Below, piece after piece: positions 34,786-43,787 of a stretch of 64,000 bases of DNA. The stretch comes from Bosea sp. ANAM02. Lineage in GTDB: Bacteria; Pseudomonadota; Alphaproteobacteria; Rhizobiales; Beijerinckiaceae. The translations under genes and the position numbers were made by a program. The notes beneath the pieces are model-generated. The model was not told where the DNA came from. It did not search any database and saw only the letters and a program-made list of their open reading frames with translations. The DNA lies in assembly GCF_011764485.1 (NCBI RefSeq), contig NZ_AP022848.1:2074001-2138000 (forward strand), in the 5' to 3' direction. The stretch's first letter is position 1. Each line of letters begins with the position of its first letter.

Positions 34786-35727
34786 ATGCTGTTGCTGCGC
34801 CGCCTTTTTGCGACCCTCGTCCTGCTTGCGGTCCTGGGCCTGGCGGGCTTCTACGTACTGACCGATCCGCGCGTGGTTTCGCCCTCGCCGGAGATCGGCG
34901 CGCTGCCGGCGGCGGATGTCGAGAACGGCAAGGTGCTGTTTTCGGCCGGCGGCTGCACCTCCTGCCACGCGACGCCCGGACAGGACGACAAGCTCCGGCT
35001 CGGCGGCGGGCTCGCGCTGGAATCGCCCTTCGGCACCTTCCATGCGCCGAACATCTCGCCGCATACGCGCGACGGCATCGGCAATTGGGGCGTGCAGGAT
35101 TTCGTCGATGCGATGGCGGCGGGCGTCTCGCCTTCCGGGCAGCATCTCTACCCGTCCTTCCCCTACACCTCCTATCGCTTGATGCCGCCGAAGGCGCTGG
35201 CCGATCTCTTCGCCTATATCCGCACCCTGCCGCCGGTCGAGGGCAAGGCGGCTCCTCATGACCTACGCTTCCCCTTCAACATCCGCCGGGTGGTCGGCGG
35301 CTGGAAGCTGCTGTTCTTCGAACGCGCGCCCTTCCGCCCGGATCCGAGCAAGAGCGAGGCCTGGAATCGCGGCGCCTATCTCGTCAATGGCCCCGGCCAT
35401 TGCGCGGAATGCCATTCCAACCGCAATGCGCTCGGCGCCGTCGTCGCCGCGACCCGCTTCGCCGGCGGGCCGGATCCGGAGGGCAAGGGCTGGGTGCCGA
35501 ACATCACCCAGTCCGAGAAAGGGCTGGCGAAATGGTCGAAGGAGGAGATCGCCGAATTGCTGAAGACCGGCTTCACCCCAAGCTTCGACAGCGTCGGCGG
35601 CTCGATGGCCGCGGTCGTGCGCAATACCGCGCAACTCCCCGAGACCGACCGCATGGCGATGGCGGAATACCTGAAATCGCTGCCGGCCATCGAAGGGCCG
35701 GCGCGCCCGCAGGCCAAGGCGCCGTGA
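34786..35727 (+). CDS. Membrane-anchored diheme cytochrome c
   Basis: A 313-residue protein whose N-terminal helix (LLLRRLFATLVLLAVLGLAG) is a signal anchor holding it on the periplasmic face. Two cytochrome c domains follow: heme sites GGCTSCHATPG (Cys57, Cys60, His61) and GHCAECHSNRNAL (Cys206, Cys209, His210). Distal methionines are likely in YRLMPPKAL and GGSMAAVV. The layout resembles the cytochrome subunits that accept electrons from periplasmic alcohol or aldehyde dehydrogenases. The GGGAGA before the ATG at 34786 fixes the start. A molybdoenzyme subunit and a cytochrome c' lie upstream, but a functional link is only suggested by position. Confidence 0.9.
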   Translation: MLLLRRLFATLVLLAVLGLAGFYVLTDPRVVSPSPEIGALPAADVENGKVLFSAGGCTSCHATPGQDDKLRLGGGLALESPFGTFHAPNISPHTRDGIGNWGVQDFVDAMAAGVSPSGQHLYPSFPYTSYRLMPPKALADLFAYIRTLPPVEGKAAPHDLRFPFNIRRVVGGWKLLFFERAPFRPDPSKSEAWNRGAYLVNGPGHCAECHSNRNALGAVVAATRFAGGPDPEGKGWVPNITQSEKGLAKWSKEEIAELLKTGFTPSFDSVGGSMAAVVRNTAQLPETDRMAMAEYLKSLPAIEGPARPQAKAP

Positions 35728-35743
35728 CGCGTCGGGCAGAAAG

Positions 35744-35948
35744 ATGTGATTCAAAGCCCTCATGGTCGATGTCGATGGCGTCGTGATCATGCATCCCGAT
35801 CCGCAAGGCTGGTCGGCGCACCTGGAACGAGACCTCGGCCTGTCGACGGCGCTGTTGCAGTCGGCATTCTTCGCGCCGCATTGGCACGACATCGTCCTGG
35901 GGCGCGCGGGCCTGCGGGAGCGTCTCGCGCCGGTGGCGGCGCTGCCGC
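35744..35948 (+). pseudogene. HAD-family hydrolase remnant (stop at codon 2, 3' truncated)
   Basis: Reading from ATG at 35744, codon 2 is TGA, and then the frame continues FKALMVDVDGVVIMHPDPQG and LSTALLQSAFFAPHWHDIVLG. These give the motif-I DVDGVV and the first cap helices of a HAD-superfamily hydrolase. Similarity ends near RERLAPV at about 35940. The convergent XRE gene begins at that point, and the rest of the roughly 200-residue hydrolase is missing. An internal ATG (35762) could still give a 69-residue product, but it would lack HAD motifs II-IV. Loss of both ends points to a decayed gene. Confidence 0.75.
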
Positions 35949-36569
35949 CTATTCCATCACCGCGGCCTTGAGGATGCAGACCATCAGGGCGGTGCCGGGT
36001 TCGTTGCCGACGCAGCGGACGACGTGGCGGCGGTCGCAGCGATAGCGCAGGGTCTCTCCCGCCTTGGCGCGCTGGATGATGTCGCCGACCTCGACCTCGA
36101 ATTCGCCGGATGTGACCGAGAGCGATTCGATCGAGCCGCGCTGATGGCCCTCGGAATCGAGCTCGCCGCCGGGCTCGGCGCTGACCTCGTACCATTGCAG
36201 CCACTCGACCGTCTTGATCCAGCCGACGATGGCCAGGCGCAGCTTGCCGTCCTCCGAGACGAGGATCGGCGTGTCGGCGCGGGTGGTCTTCTCGATGAAG
36301 GGCTCTTCCTCGCCGCTGGAGAGGACGCGCTCGATCGAAATGTCGAGCGCCTGCGACAGCCGCCAGATCGTCGCCAGCGTCGGGTTGGTTTCGTTGCGCT
36401 CGATCTGGCTGATGATCGACTTGGCGACGCCGGACTGCTCGGCCAAATCGGAGAGCGAGAAGTTATAGGCCTTGCGCAGCCGCTGGATGGTCTTGCCGAG
36501 CTGGCCGGAGATGACCTGAGCCCCGGATTCAAGCTCCCGCCCGCCGCGCTCCTTGGTCTCGATACCCAT
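35949..36569 (-). CDS. XRE-family regulator with C-terminal cupin
   Basis: A 206-residue transcription factor. Residues 25-82 are an XRE helix-turn-helix (IQRLRKAYNFSLSDLAEQSG, KSIISQIERNETNPTLATIW). Residues 125-200 form a cupin sensor (VEWLQWYEVSAEPGGELDSE, VEVGDIIQRAKAGETLRYR). This two-domain type represses genes for amine, amino-acid or sugar use and senses a small ligand through the cupin. A DMT-family exporter gene lies 99 bases upstream on the same strand and is a possible target or partner. Its 3' end abuts the HAD remnant, whose frame reads into it. Confidence 0.92.
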   Translation of the reverse strand: MGIETKERGGRELESGAQVISGQLGKTIQRLRKAYNFSLSDLAEQSGVAKSIISQIERNETNPTLATIWRLSQALDISIERVLSSGEEEPFIEKTTRADTPILVSEDGKLRLAIVGWIKTVEWLQWYEVSAEPGGELDSEGHQRGSIESLSVTSGEFEVEVGDIIQRAKAGETLRYRCDRRHVVRCVGNEPGTALMVCILKAAVME

Positions 36570-36668
36570 CCGTCCGGCCCCTTTTCGACTGTGGCGTCGT
36601 TTGTAACGGCGGACGATCGTTTGAACAAGCGAACTGTGCCGGGCGCGGAGCCGGCGGTTCGCTCATCC

Positions 36669-37592
36669 TCAGGTCATGCGGCTGGGGCCGACCTCGCGCT
36701 GCTCGCGGCGGGCGAGGCCGAGCTGGCGCTCGCGCAGGATGACATAGATGCCGGACACGATGACGATGGTGGCGCCGATCAGGATCGCCAGCGCCGGCCA
36801 TTCGCCGAACCAGAACCAGCCGATCGCGACGGCCCAGAGCATCGTCGAATATTCGAAAGGCGCGATCAGCGAGGCGTCGCCATAGCGATAGGCCTGCACG
36901 ATCAGGATCTGGCCGAGCCCGCCGAGGATGCCGATCAGGACCATCATCGCCGCATCCTGGAGGTTGGGCGTGTTCCAGCCGAGCAGGATGGTCGAGAGGC
37001 CGAGCAGGCTGGTCAGCAGCATGAAATAGAAGACGATCGCGCCGGTGCGCTCGGTCGCGGTCAGGAGCCGCACCTCGACCGAGGCGAAGGCCGAGCAGAA
37101 CGCGCCGGCCAGCCCCAGCATGGCCCCGAGCGCAGCATTGCCGCCGACGGGATGGGCGCCGGCGCCCAGATGCGGCGAGAGCATGATGAGCACGCCGACG
37201 AAGCCGATCGTCACCGCGCTCCAGCGATAGATGCGGACGCGCTCCTTCAGGACGAGCGCCGCCAGCACCACGACGGCGAGCGGCGCTGCATAACCGATCG
37301 CGACGGCCTCCGAGAGCGGCAGGAACTGCAGGGCCGCGAAGCCGCAGAACATGCCCGTCGAGCCCATGATGCCGCGCTTGAGATGGCCGCGCAGGTTGCT
37401 GGTCTTCAGGGCCGCCGGCAGTTCCGAGCGCCAGGCCAACCAGATGAGCAGCGGGATCATCGCGAAGAAGGAGCGGACGAAGACGATCTCGCCGGTCGGA
37501 TAGCGGGTCGAGATCGACTTGATGCCAGCCGACATCAGCGTGAAGGCCAGCGCCGAGACCAGCTTGAGGGTGATGCCGAGAAGAGGGGACAA
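36669..37592 (-). CDS. DMT-superfamily (EamA) transporter
   Basis: A 307-residue inner-membrane protein with ten hydrophobic helices arranged as two EamA repeats. Repeat one includes SALAFTLMSAGIKSISTRYP and VFVRSFFAMIPLLIWLAW; repeat two includes APFEYSTMLWAVAIGWFWFG and GATIVIVSGIYVIL. Such proteins usually export amino acids, amines or other metabolites. The start MSPLLGITLKLVSAL is at the natural beginning of helix one. It precedes the XRE-cupin regulator on the same strand, which suggests local control. A perfect hairpin lies 22 bases upstream of the start. The substrate is unknown. Confidence 0.9.
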   Translation of the reverse strand: MSPLLGITLKLVSALAFTLMSAGIKSISTRYPTGEIVFVRSFFAMIPLLIWLAWRSELPAALKTSNLRGHLKRGIMGSTGMFCGFAALQFLPLSEAVAIGYAAPLAVVVLAALVLKERVRIYRWSAVTIGFVGVLIMLSPHLGAGAHPVGGNAALGAMLGLAGAFCSAFASVEVRLLTATERTGAIVFYFMLLTSLLGLSTILLGWNTPNLQDAAMMVLIGILGGLGQILIVQAYRYGDASLIAPFEYSTMLWAVAIGWFWFGEWPALAILIGATIVIVSGIYVILRERQLGLARREQREVGPSRMT

Positions 37593-37613
37593 AGCGCGCG
37601 GCCGGAACAGGGG

Positions 37614-37635
37614 GACGGTTTCGAGCGAAACCGTC
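37614..37635. promoter_or_regulatory. Perfect hairpin upstream of the DMT transporter gene
   Basis: GACGGTTTCG and CGAAACCGTC form a perfect ten-base stem with a two-base centre, 22 bases before the transporter start. With no T tract toward the gene, an operator or leader hairpin is as likely as a terminator. Confidence 0.4.
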
Positions 37636-37733
37636 GCTCCTTAGAGCATGTCGAACCCGGGAAGCGAAGCGTGAACTCTGCAACCCGGATAGGCCATTGG
37701 TGCGGGAGCGGGGTGGGCGGAAGCCGAAACGCC

Positions 37734-37879
37734 GTCATTCCGGGGCATTGCGAAGCAATGAGCCCGGAATCCAGAATCGCTGCGCTCGGTCGTGAAGCAG
37801 ACCGATCGCGCCAGCGTTCTGCGGGTGCGGCATCGGTTCTGGATTCCGGGCTCGGGCCTTCTCCCCGCCCCGGAATGAC
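37734..37879. repeat. Intergenic palindrome, family A variant (copy 5)
   Basis: GTCATTCCGGGGC at the left and CCCCGGAATGAC at the right, with AGCCCGGAATCCAGAATC and GATTCTGGATTCCGGGCT as inner arms, 146 bases in all. It fills about half of the 308-base gap between the DMT and SDR genes. Confidence 0.85.
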
Positions 37880-37900
37880 GATGCGGGGAGGCGCGCGGCC

Positions 37901-38680
37901 TCAGAACGTACCGCGGAAGGAGCCGCCGTCGATCAGGAAGTTCTGGCCGGTGAGGTAGCCGGCATGGGCGCTGGCGATGAAGGCGCAGAGCTTGCCGAAC
38001 TCGTCAGGCGTGCCGAGGCGCCCGGCGGGGACCGCGGCGAGCCGGCGCTTTACCGCTTCGTCCATGCTGATGCCCTGCATCTCGGCGGCCTTGGTGGTCG
38101 CGACCTTGATCCGGTCGGTGTCGAACACGCCGGGCAGGATGTTGTTGATGGTGACGTTGGCATGGGCCACCTCGCGGGCGACGCCCGAGAGGAAGGCGGT
38201 GAGGCCGGCACGCGCGGCCGAGGAGACGTCGAGCCCGGTCAGCGGCGTCACGACGCTCGCCGAGGTGATGTTGACGATGCGGCCGAAGCCGCGCTCGACC
38301 ATGCCGTCGATGACGCGCTGCACGAGCTCAAGCGGGGTCGCCATGTTCTGGACGACGCCTTCGAGCAACCCGTCGCGCGTCACCTGGCGGAAGGGCTTGG
38401 GCGGCGGGCCGCCATTGTTGTTGACGAGGATGTCGGGATTGGGCGCCGCCGCCAGCAGCGCATCCTGACCGGCCCTGGTCGAGACGTCGGCGACGACGGC
38501 GACGACGGTCGCGCCGGTCGAAGCGCGGATCGCGGCGGCGGTCGCTTCAAGCGTGCTGGCGTCGCGGCCGTTGATGACGACGGTGCAGCCGGCCTGCGCC
38601 AGCGCTTCGGCGCAGCCGCGGCCCAGCCCCTTGCTGGAGGCGCAGACGATGGCCGTACGGCCGGCAATTCCCAGATCCAT
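37901..38680 (-). CDS. Atypical short-chain dehydrogenase/reductase-like protein (lacks YxxxK)
   Basis: A 259-residue Rossmann protein resembling beta-ketoacyl-ACP reductases. The nucleotide loop reads CASSKGLGRGCAEALA instead of TGxxxGIG. The strand-4 motif is LVNNNGGPP instead of NNAG. Where YxxxK should follow the serine, the sequence reads TSASVVTPLTGLDVSSAARA, so both the catalytic Tyr and Lys are replaced. I recall a BKR-like SDR subgroup with just these departures, so the gene is probably intact and not mutated. It may bind a cofactor without classic reductase chemistry. It is divergent from the PlcP-like gene. Confidence 0.85.
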   Translation of the reverse strand: MDLGIAGRTAIVCASSKGLGRGCAEALAQAGCTVVINGRDASTLEATAAAIRASTGATVVAVVADVSTRAGQDALLAAAPNPDILVNNNGGPPPKPFRQVTRDGLLEGVVQNMATPLELVQRVIDGMVERGFGRIVNITSASVVTPLTGLDVSSAARAGLTAFLSGVAREVAHANVTINNILPGVFDTDRIKVATTKAAEMQGISMDEAVKRRLAAVPAGRLGTPDEFGKLCAFIASAHAGYLTGQNFLIDGGSFRGTF

Positions 38681-38741
38681 GGTGTTCTCCGATCAGCGAC
38701 GCAAACTGCGAGGCGCATAGCCTGAGCACGGATTGGCCGCG

Positions 38742-38759
38742 CCGTCATCAAAGCGCAAC
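38742..38759 (+). promoter_or_regulatory. Weak Pho-box-like sequence upstream of the PlcP-like gene
   Basis: CCGTCATCAAAGCGCAAC has one good PhoB half-site (CCGTCAT), the four-base A-rich spacer, and a poor second half. It lies 50 bases before the start of a gene whose homologues are phosphate-starvation induced. Confidence 0.25.
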
Positions 38760-38808
38760 GCAAATCAGACACACGGCCCTCGCATCGCAGCAGCAGGGGC
38801 TGGCCGGC

Positions 38809-39639
38809 ATGAGCGACGAGGATAACAGCAAGCGGGTCCGCAGCATCTTCATCTCGGATCTGCATCTGGGCACCCGTGGGGCCCAGGCCGATCTCGTGCT
38901 GGAGTTCCTGCGCGCCTATGATGCGCCGCAGATCTATCTCGTCGGCGACATCATCGACGGCTGGCGCCTGAAGAGCGGCTGGTACTTCCCGCAGACGCAT
39001 AACGACGTGATCCAGAAGCTGCTGCGCAAGGTGCGCAAGGGCTCGAAGCTGATCTACGTCACCGGCAATCACGACGATTTCCTGCGCGATTTCACCGGCC
39101 TGCAATTCGGCGGCATCACCCTGGTCGACGAGATCGTCCACGAGACCGCCGACGGCAAGCGCATGCTCGTCATCCATGGCGACCTGTTCGACCTCGTGGT
39201 GCGCAACGCCAAATGGCTCGCGCTGCTGGGCGACTGGGCCTACACGGTCGCGCTCGCGCTCAACATGGCGATCAACCGGGTACGCCGCGTGCTGCGCCTG
39301 CCGCACTGGTCGCTCTCGGCCTGGGCCAAGGCCAAGGTCAAGAACGCGGTGAACTATATCGGCGAGTTCGAGAGCTGCCTTGCCGCGGAGGCGCGTCGCC
39401 ACAAAGCCGACGGGGTGATCTGCGGCCATATCCACCATGCGGCCCAGCGCGAGATCGACGGTCTCACCTATATCAATACCGGCGACTGGGTCGAAAGCTG
39501 CACGGCCTTCGTCGAGCACGAGGACGGGCGCTTCGAACTGATCCGCTGGCCGCAGGGCCGCCTGAAGACCGCGCCGGCGGCGCCGGTCACGGTGTCGGCG
39601 CGGCCGGCCCCGGTGCGGGACCTGATCGAGGCGGCGTGA
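38809..39639 (+). CDS. Calcineurin-like phosphoesterase, PlcP-like (or LpxH-like)
   Basis: A 276-residue metallophosphoesterase. Metal ligands are seen in order: FISDLHLGTRG, LVGDIIDGWRL, VTGNHDDFLRD, VIHGDLFDLV and ICGHIHHAAQ. Automatic annotation would likely say UDP-2,3-diacylglucosamine diphosphatase. However, this architecture followed at once by a GT4 glycosyltransferase matches the PlcP-Agt pair of alphaproteobacteria. In that pair PlcP strips headgroups from phospholipids under phosphate limitation to give diacylglycerol for non-phosphorus lipids. The stop overlaps the glycosyltransferase start (TGATG), so the two are translationally coupled. LpxH activity cannot be excluded from sequence alone. 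Confidence 0.82.
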   Translation: MSDEDNSKRVRSIFISDLHLGTRGAQADLVLEFLRAYDAPQIYLVGDIIDGWRLKSGWYFPQTHNDVIQKLLRKVRKGSKLIYVTGNHDDFLRDFTGLQFGGITLVDEIVHETADGKRMLVIHGDLFDLVVRNAKWLALLGDWAYTVALALNMAINRVRRVLRLPHWSLSAWAKAKVKNAVNYIGEFESCLAAEARRHKADGVICGHIHHAAQREIDGLTYINTGDWVESCTAFVEHEDGRFELIRWPQGRLKTAPAAPVTVSARPAPVRDLIEAA

Positions 39640-40751
39640 TGCGCGTTCTCGTCGCGACCGATGCCTGGCGGCCGCAGGTCAACGGCGTGGTGCGCTCGCT
39701 GGAGCAGATGATCGCTGCGGCCCCTGCGCTCGGCATCACGGCGCAGGCGCTGACGCCGGAGGGTTTCCATCAGGTCGGCCTGCCGAGCTATCCGGATATC
39801 CGCCTCGCGCTGGCGACGCGCCGGGCATTGGCCGCACGGATCGCCGATTTCGCGCCGGACCATATCCATATCGCGACCGAGGGGCCGATCGGCTGGCTGA
39901 CACGGGCGGTCTGCCTCGCGCAGAAGCGACCGTTTACCACGAGTTACCACACGCGCTTCCCGCAATATATCGCGGCGCGCTGGCCGATCCCCGAAAGCTG
40001 GAGCTACCGGCTGCTGCGCCGCTTCCACGGTCCCGCCCGTGCCGTCATGGTCTCGACCGCGACGGTGGAGGAGGAGTTGCGCCAGCATGGCTTCGAGAAT
40101 CTGGTGCACTGGGGGCGCGGCGTCGATCTCTCGCTGTTCCATCCGCGCCCGCAGAGCCTTCTCGACCTGCCGCGGCCGATCTTCCTCTATGTCGGGCGCG
40201 TCGCGGTCGAAAAGAATGTCGAGGCCTTCCTCTCGCTCAAGCTGCCGGGCAGCAAGGTCGTGGTCGGCGACGGACCGGCACGGATCGATCTCGAGCGTGC
40301 CTTTCCCGAAGCGCGCTTCCTCGGCCTGAAGGAAGGCGAGGAACTGGCCGGGATCTATGCCTCCTCGGACGTCTTCGTCTTCCCGAGCCTGACCGACACT
40401 TTCGGCATCGTGCTGCTGGAGGCGGCGGCGAGCGGCCTGCCCGTCGCGGCTTTCCCGGTGCAGGGGCCGCGCGACGTCTTCGCCGGCAGCGCGGCTGCGG
40501 TGCTGGACGAGGATCTGCGCAGCGCGGCGATGCAGGCGCTGAGAGTCCCGCGCGAGGCCTGCCTGGAGCTGGCGGCGCGCCATAGCTGGGCGGCGAGCGC
40601 CGCGCAGTTCTATGGGCATATCCGGCGGGTGGCGCGCGAGGCCGGCTATTTCCCGCGCGAACCGGAAGCGCCGGCCGCCATCACGCTCACAGCCTTCGCG
40701 AGCGGGCGTGGCGGGGAAGGGCGCGGGCTGCCGCGGCGCCTGCCGGCTTGA
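39639..40751 (+). CDS. GT4-family glycosyltransferase (Agt-like glycolipid synthase)
   Basis: A 370-residue GT-B glycosyltransferase beginning at the ATG that overlaps the upstream stop. The N-terminal acceptor domain starts MRVLVATDAWRPQVNGVVRS, a family pattern. TSYHTRFPQYIAAR and STATVEEELRQHGF follow. The donor-site EX7E motif is in DTFGIVLLEAAASGLPVAAF. In related bacteria the Agt enzyme beside PlcP glycosylates diacylglycerol to glucosyl- or glucuronosyl-diacylglycerol as a phosphorus-free membrane lipid. Coupling to the PlcP-like gene is the main reason for this call. The last 65 bases overlap the convergent antiporter gene. Confidence 0.85.
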   Translation: MRVLVATDAWRPQVNGVVRSLEQMIAAAPALGITAQALTPEGFHQVGLPSYPDIRLALATRRALAARIADFAPDHIHIATEGPIGWLTRAVCLAQKRPFTTSYHTRFPQYIAARWPIPESWSYRLLRRFHGPARAVMVSTATVEEELRQHGFENLVHWGRGVDLSLFHPRPQSLLDLPRPIFLYVGRVAVEKNVEAFLSLKLPGSKVVVGDGPARIDLERAFPEARFLGLKEGEELAGIYASSDVFVFPSLTDTFGIVLLEAAASGLPVAAFPVQGPRDVFAGSAAAVLDEDLRSAAMQALRVPREACLELAARHSWAASAAQFYGHIRRVAREAGYFPREPEAPAAITLTAFASGRGGEGRGLPRRLPA

Positions 40752-42480
40752 GCTGGGCGCGGAAACCGTCGCGCCGCTCGTGGACCGAGGCGATGACGAG
40801 GCCCATCGGCACGCCGAGCCCGACCAGGGCGGCTTCCGACAATTGCAGGCTGGCTTCGATCGTCTCCGGCACCGCGTCGTTGACGCCGATCTCGTAGAGA
40901 TGGCGGGCATGGGCGGCGTCGCGGGCGCGCGCGACGATGACGATGTCGGGCCTGAGCGAGCGCGCGGCGAGGACGGTTTCGTCGACGGCGCGCGGATTGT
41001 CGATCGTCACGATCAGCGCCGTCGCCTCATCCAGGCCGCAGAGGCGCAGGAATTCGGGCTTGGTCGCGTCGCCGTAATAGGCCGGGCGCCCGGCGCGCCG
41101 TTGCGCTGTGATCAGCGAAGCGTCGGAGTCGATGACGATATGCGACTTGCCGTGCTCGTCCAGCATCGAGCCGACGAGGCGCCCGACGCGCCCGCCGCCG
41201 ACCACGATGGCGCGGGGCGCATGATCGTCCGGCGGCAGCACGGCCGCCTCGTCCGGCAGCGTGACCGGCGTCGCGAGCTTCTGGGCGAGGTTGCGGGCGA
41301 TGCGCGCCAGCAGCGGCAGCGCGACCATGGTGAGCGAGACCGAGGCCAGCACGATGCCGGTGGCGGCGGGATCGATCAGCCTGGCGCCGGTCGCGGCATT
41401 GAGCAGCACGAAGGCGAACTCGCCGCCAGGCGCGACCAGGAACGCAGTTTCAAGCGCGGTCGCCGTCGCAAGCCTGAAGCGGCGGGCGAGCCCGAAGATG
41501 ATGATGCCCTTGACCAGCACGAGCCCCGCCGCGCCGCCCAGGATCGCGAAGGGATGGGCCGCGATATCGGCCGGGTTCACGCCCATGCCGACGGTGAGGA
41601 AGAAGACGCCGATCAGCAGGGACTTGAACGGGTCGATCGTGACCTCGATGGCACGGCGGAACTCGGTCTCGGCGAGCAGCAGCCCGGCGATGAAGGCGCC
41701 GAGCCCCATCGAAAGGCCGGCGGCGGCGGCGATCAGGCCGGTGCCGAGCGCGGTCAGGAGCGTCGCGGCCATGAAGCTCTCGGTCGAACCGGTCGAGGCG
41801 ACCAGCCGGAAGAGCGGGCGCAAGGCCAGCCGGCCGATGACGACGATGATCGCGATCGCGACAAAAGCCTGGATGAAGGCCTGGGTCAGGCCTGCGAGCA
41901 GCGAGCCCGAGCCGTTCTGCGCGTCGAGCACGCTGATCAGGAACAGGAGCGGGATGACCGCGAGGTCCTGGCAGAGCAGGATCGCGAAACTGGAGCGGCC
42001 GGCCGATGTCGTCATCCGCTTCTTCGCCGCCAGCAATTCGACGACCATGGCCGTTGATGACAGCGCGAGGCCGAAGCCGATGATGAGCGATGCCGCCGCC
42101 GGCTGGCCGAGCGCATAGGCGAAAAGCCCGATCGCCCCAGCGCAGAGCCCGACCTGCCCGAGGCCGAGGCCGAAGACGAGGCGCTTCATCGTCATCAGGC
42201 GCTCGAAGGAAAGCTCCAGCCCGATGACGAAGAGCAGGAAGGCGACGCCGAGCTCGGCCGGGCCGGCCAGCGCCTCCGCGTTCGAGACGGTGATCGTGCT
42301 CAGCAGCGGAATCTTGGAGACGAGGCCGCCGAGGCCGAAGGGACCGAGCAGGGCGCCGCAGCCGACGAAGGCGATGATCGAGTTGATCTTCAGGGTCTTG
42401 GCGATCGGCACGACGATGCCTGCCGTGGCGAGCACGACGACGACGTCTCGATAGGCGGAAGGGTCGACTGTACCGGCCAA
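40687..42480 (-). CDS. CPA2-family Kef-type K(+)/H(+) antiporter with TrkA-N domain
   Basis: A 597-residue protein. The first 380 residues hold about twelve to thirteen membrane helices of the Na/H exchanger fold (ELGVAFLLFVIGLELSFERL, FGLALSSTAMVVELLAAKK, FILLCQDLAVIPLL-like helix five). Residues 415-540 are a TrkA-N/RCK domain with the Rossmann motif AIVVGGGRVGRLVGSMLDEH. This is the KefB/KefC layout, which moves K+ out for H+ and protects against electrophiles or balances ions. KefF/KefG-type partner genes are not present. Its 3' end overlaps the end of the convergent glycosyltransferase gene by 65 bases. Confidence 0.93.
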   Translation of the reverse strand: MAGTVDPSAYRDVVVVLATAGIVVPIAKTLKINSIIAFVGCGALLGPFGLGGLVSKIPLLSTITVSNAEALAGPAELGVAFLLFVIGLELSFERLMTMKRLVFGLGLGQVGLCAGAIGLFAYALGQPAAASLIIGFGLALSSTAMVVELLAAKKRMTTSAGRSSFAILLCQDLAVIPLLFLISVLDAQNGSGSLLAGLTQAFIQAFVAIAIIVVIGRLALRPLFRLVASTGSTESFMAATLLTALGTGLIAAAAGLSMGLGAFIAGLLLAETEFRRAIEVTIDPFKSLLIGVFFLTVGMGVNPADIAAHPFAILGGAAGLVLVKGIIIFGLARRFRLATATALETAFLVAPGGEFAFVLLNAATGARLIDPAATGIVLASVSLTMVALPLLARIARNLAQKLATPVTLPDEAAVLPPDDHAPRAIVVGGGRVGRLVGSMLDEHGKSHIVIDSDASLITAQRRAGRPAYYGDATKPEFLRLCGLDEATALIVTIDNPRAVDETVLAARSLRPDIVIVARARDAAHARHLYEIGVNDAVPETIEASLQLSEAALVGLGVPMGLVIASVHERRDGFRAQLKPAGAAAARALPRHARSRRL

Positions 42481-42698
42481 AAGGCAGACCTTGCGATTCG
42501 CGGGTTGAAGGGATGGGCCTGCGAACTTTGCGGTTTGCGGCGGCGCAGCACAACCTTGGAATCGTCCGGGCGGACAGAAATTCGCCTTGCGGCGCGAGCC
42601 TTTAGGCGGCGGCGCTCGGATGCCTCGGGCAAAAAATCCGGTTTCCGCGTCCGAGGCGAATGGGCTAGCGTCCGGCCAATCGTTCAGAAGGACCGTCC

Positions 42699-43544
<846 letters not shown>

Positions 43545-43573
43545 GGCTCTGGCGTCAGTAGATGACGCTCGTT

Positions 43574-43740
43574 CAGCGCGGGGAACCCTCTCCCGGAGGG
43601 AGAGGGCAGGGTGAGGGGAAGGCCGTTGGAAATCAAGGCGTCGGCCTGACCGCTGCTGCGGTGAGAATCAGCGCAACTGGTCCAGGGGCCTACACCTCAC
43701 CCCTGCCCCTCTCCTTACAGGAGAGGGGTTCCCCGCGCTG
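43574..43740. repeat. Intergenic palindrome, family D
   Basis: CAGCGCGGGGAACCCTCTCC at the left mirrors GGAGAGGGGTTCCCCGCGCTG at the right, and AGGGCAGGGTGAGGGG pairs with CCTCACCCCTGCCCCT. The 167-base element fills most of the gap between moxR and sixA. This is the only copy in the window. Confidence 0.85.
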
Positions 43741-43787
43741 TCCGAGCCCCCCTCGCAAAATCGCCTCGTCATCGCTAGGTTCTGTTC

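Noticed and set aside
37640..37660. Second IS630 end (TTAGAGCATGTCG resembles TAGAGCATTTCCGG)
   Set aside because: Only about eight bases match, and no partner end or transposase remnant was found nearby.
36529..37683. 384-codon frame overlapping the DMT transporter on the same strand
   Set aside because: Off-frame shadow: the transporter frame gives ten clean membrane helices, this one gives charged low-complexity sequence.
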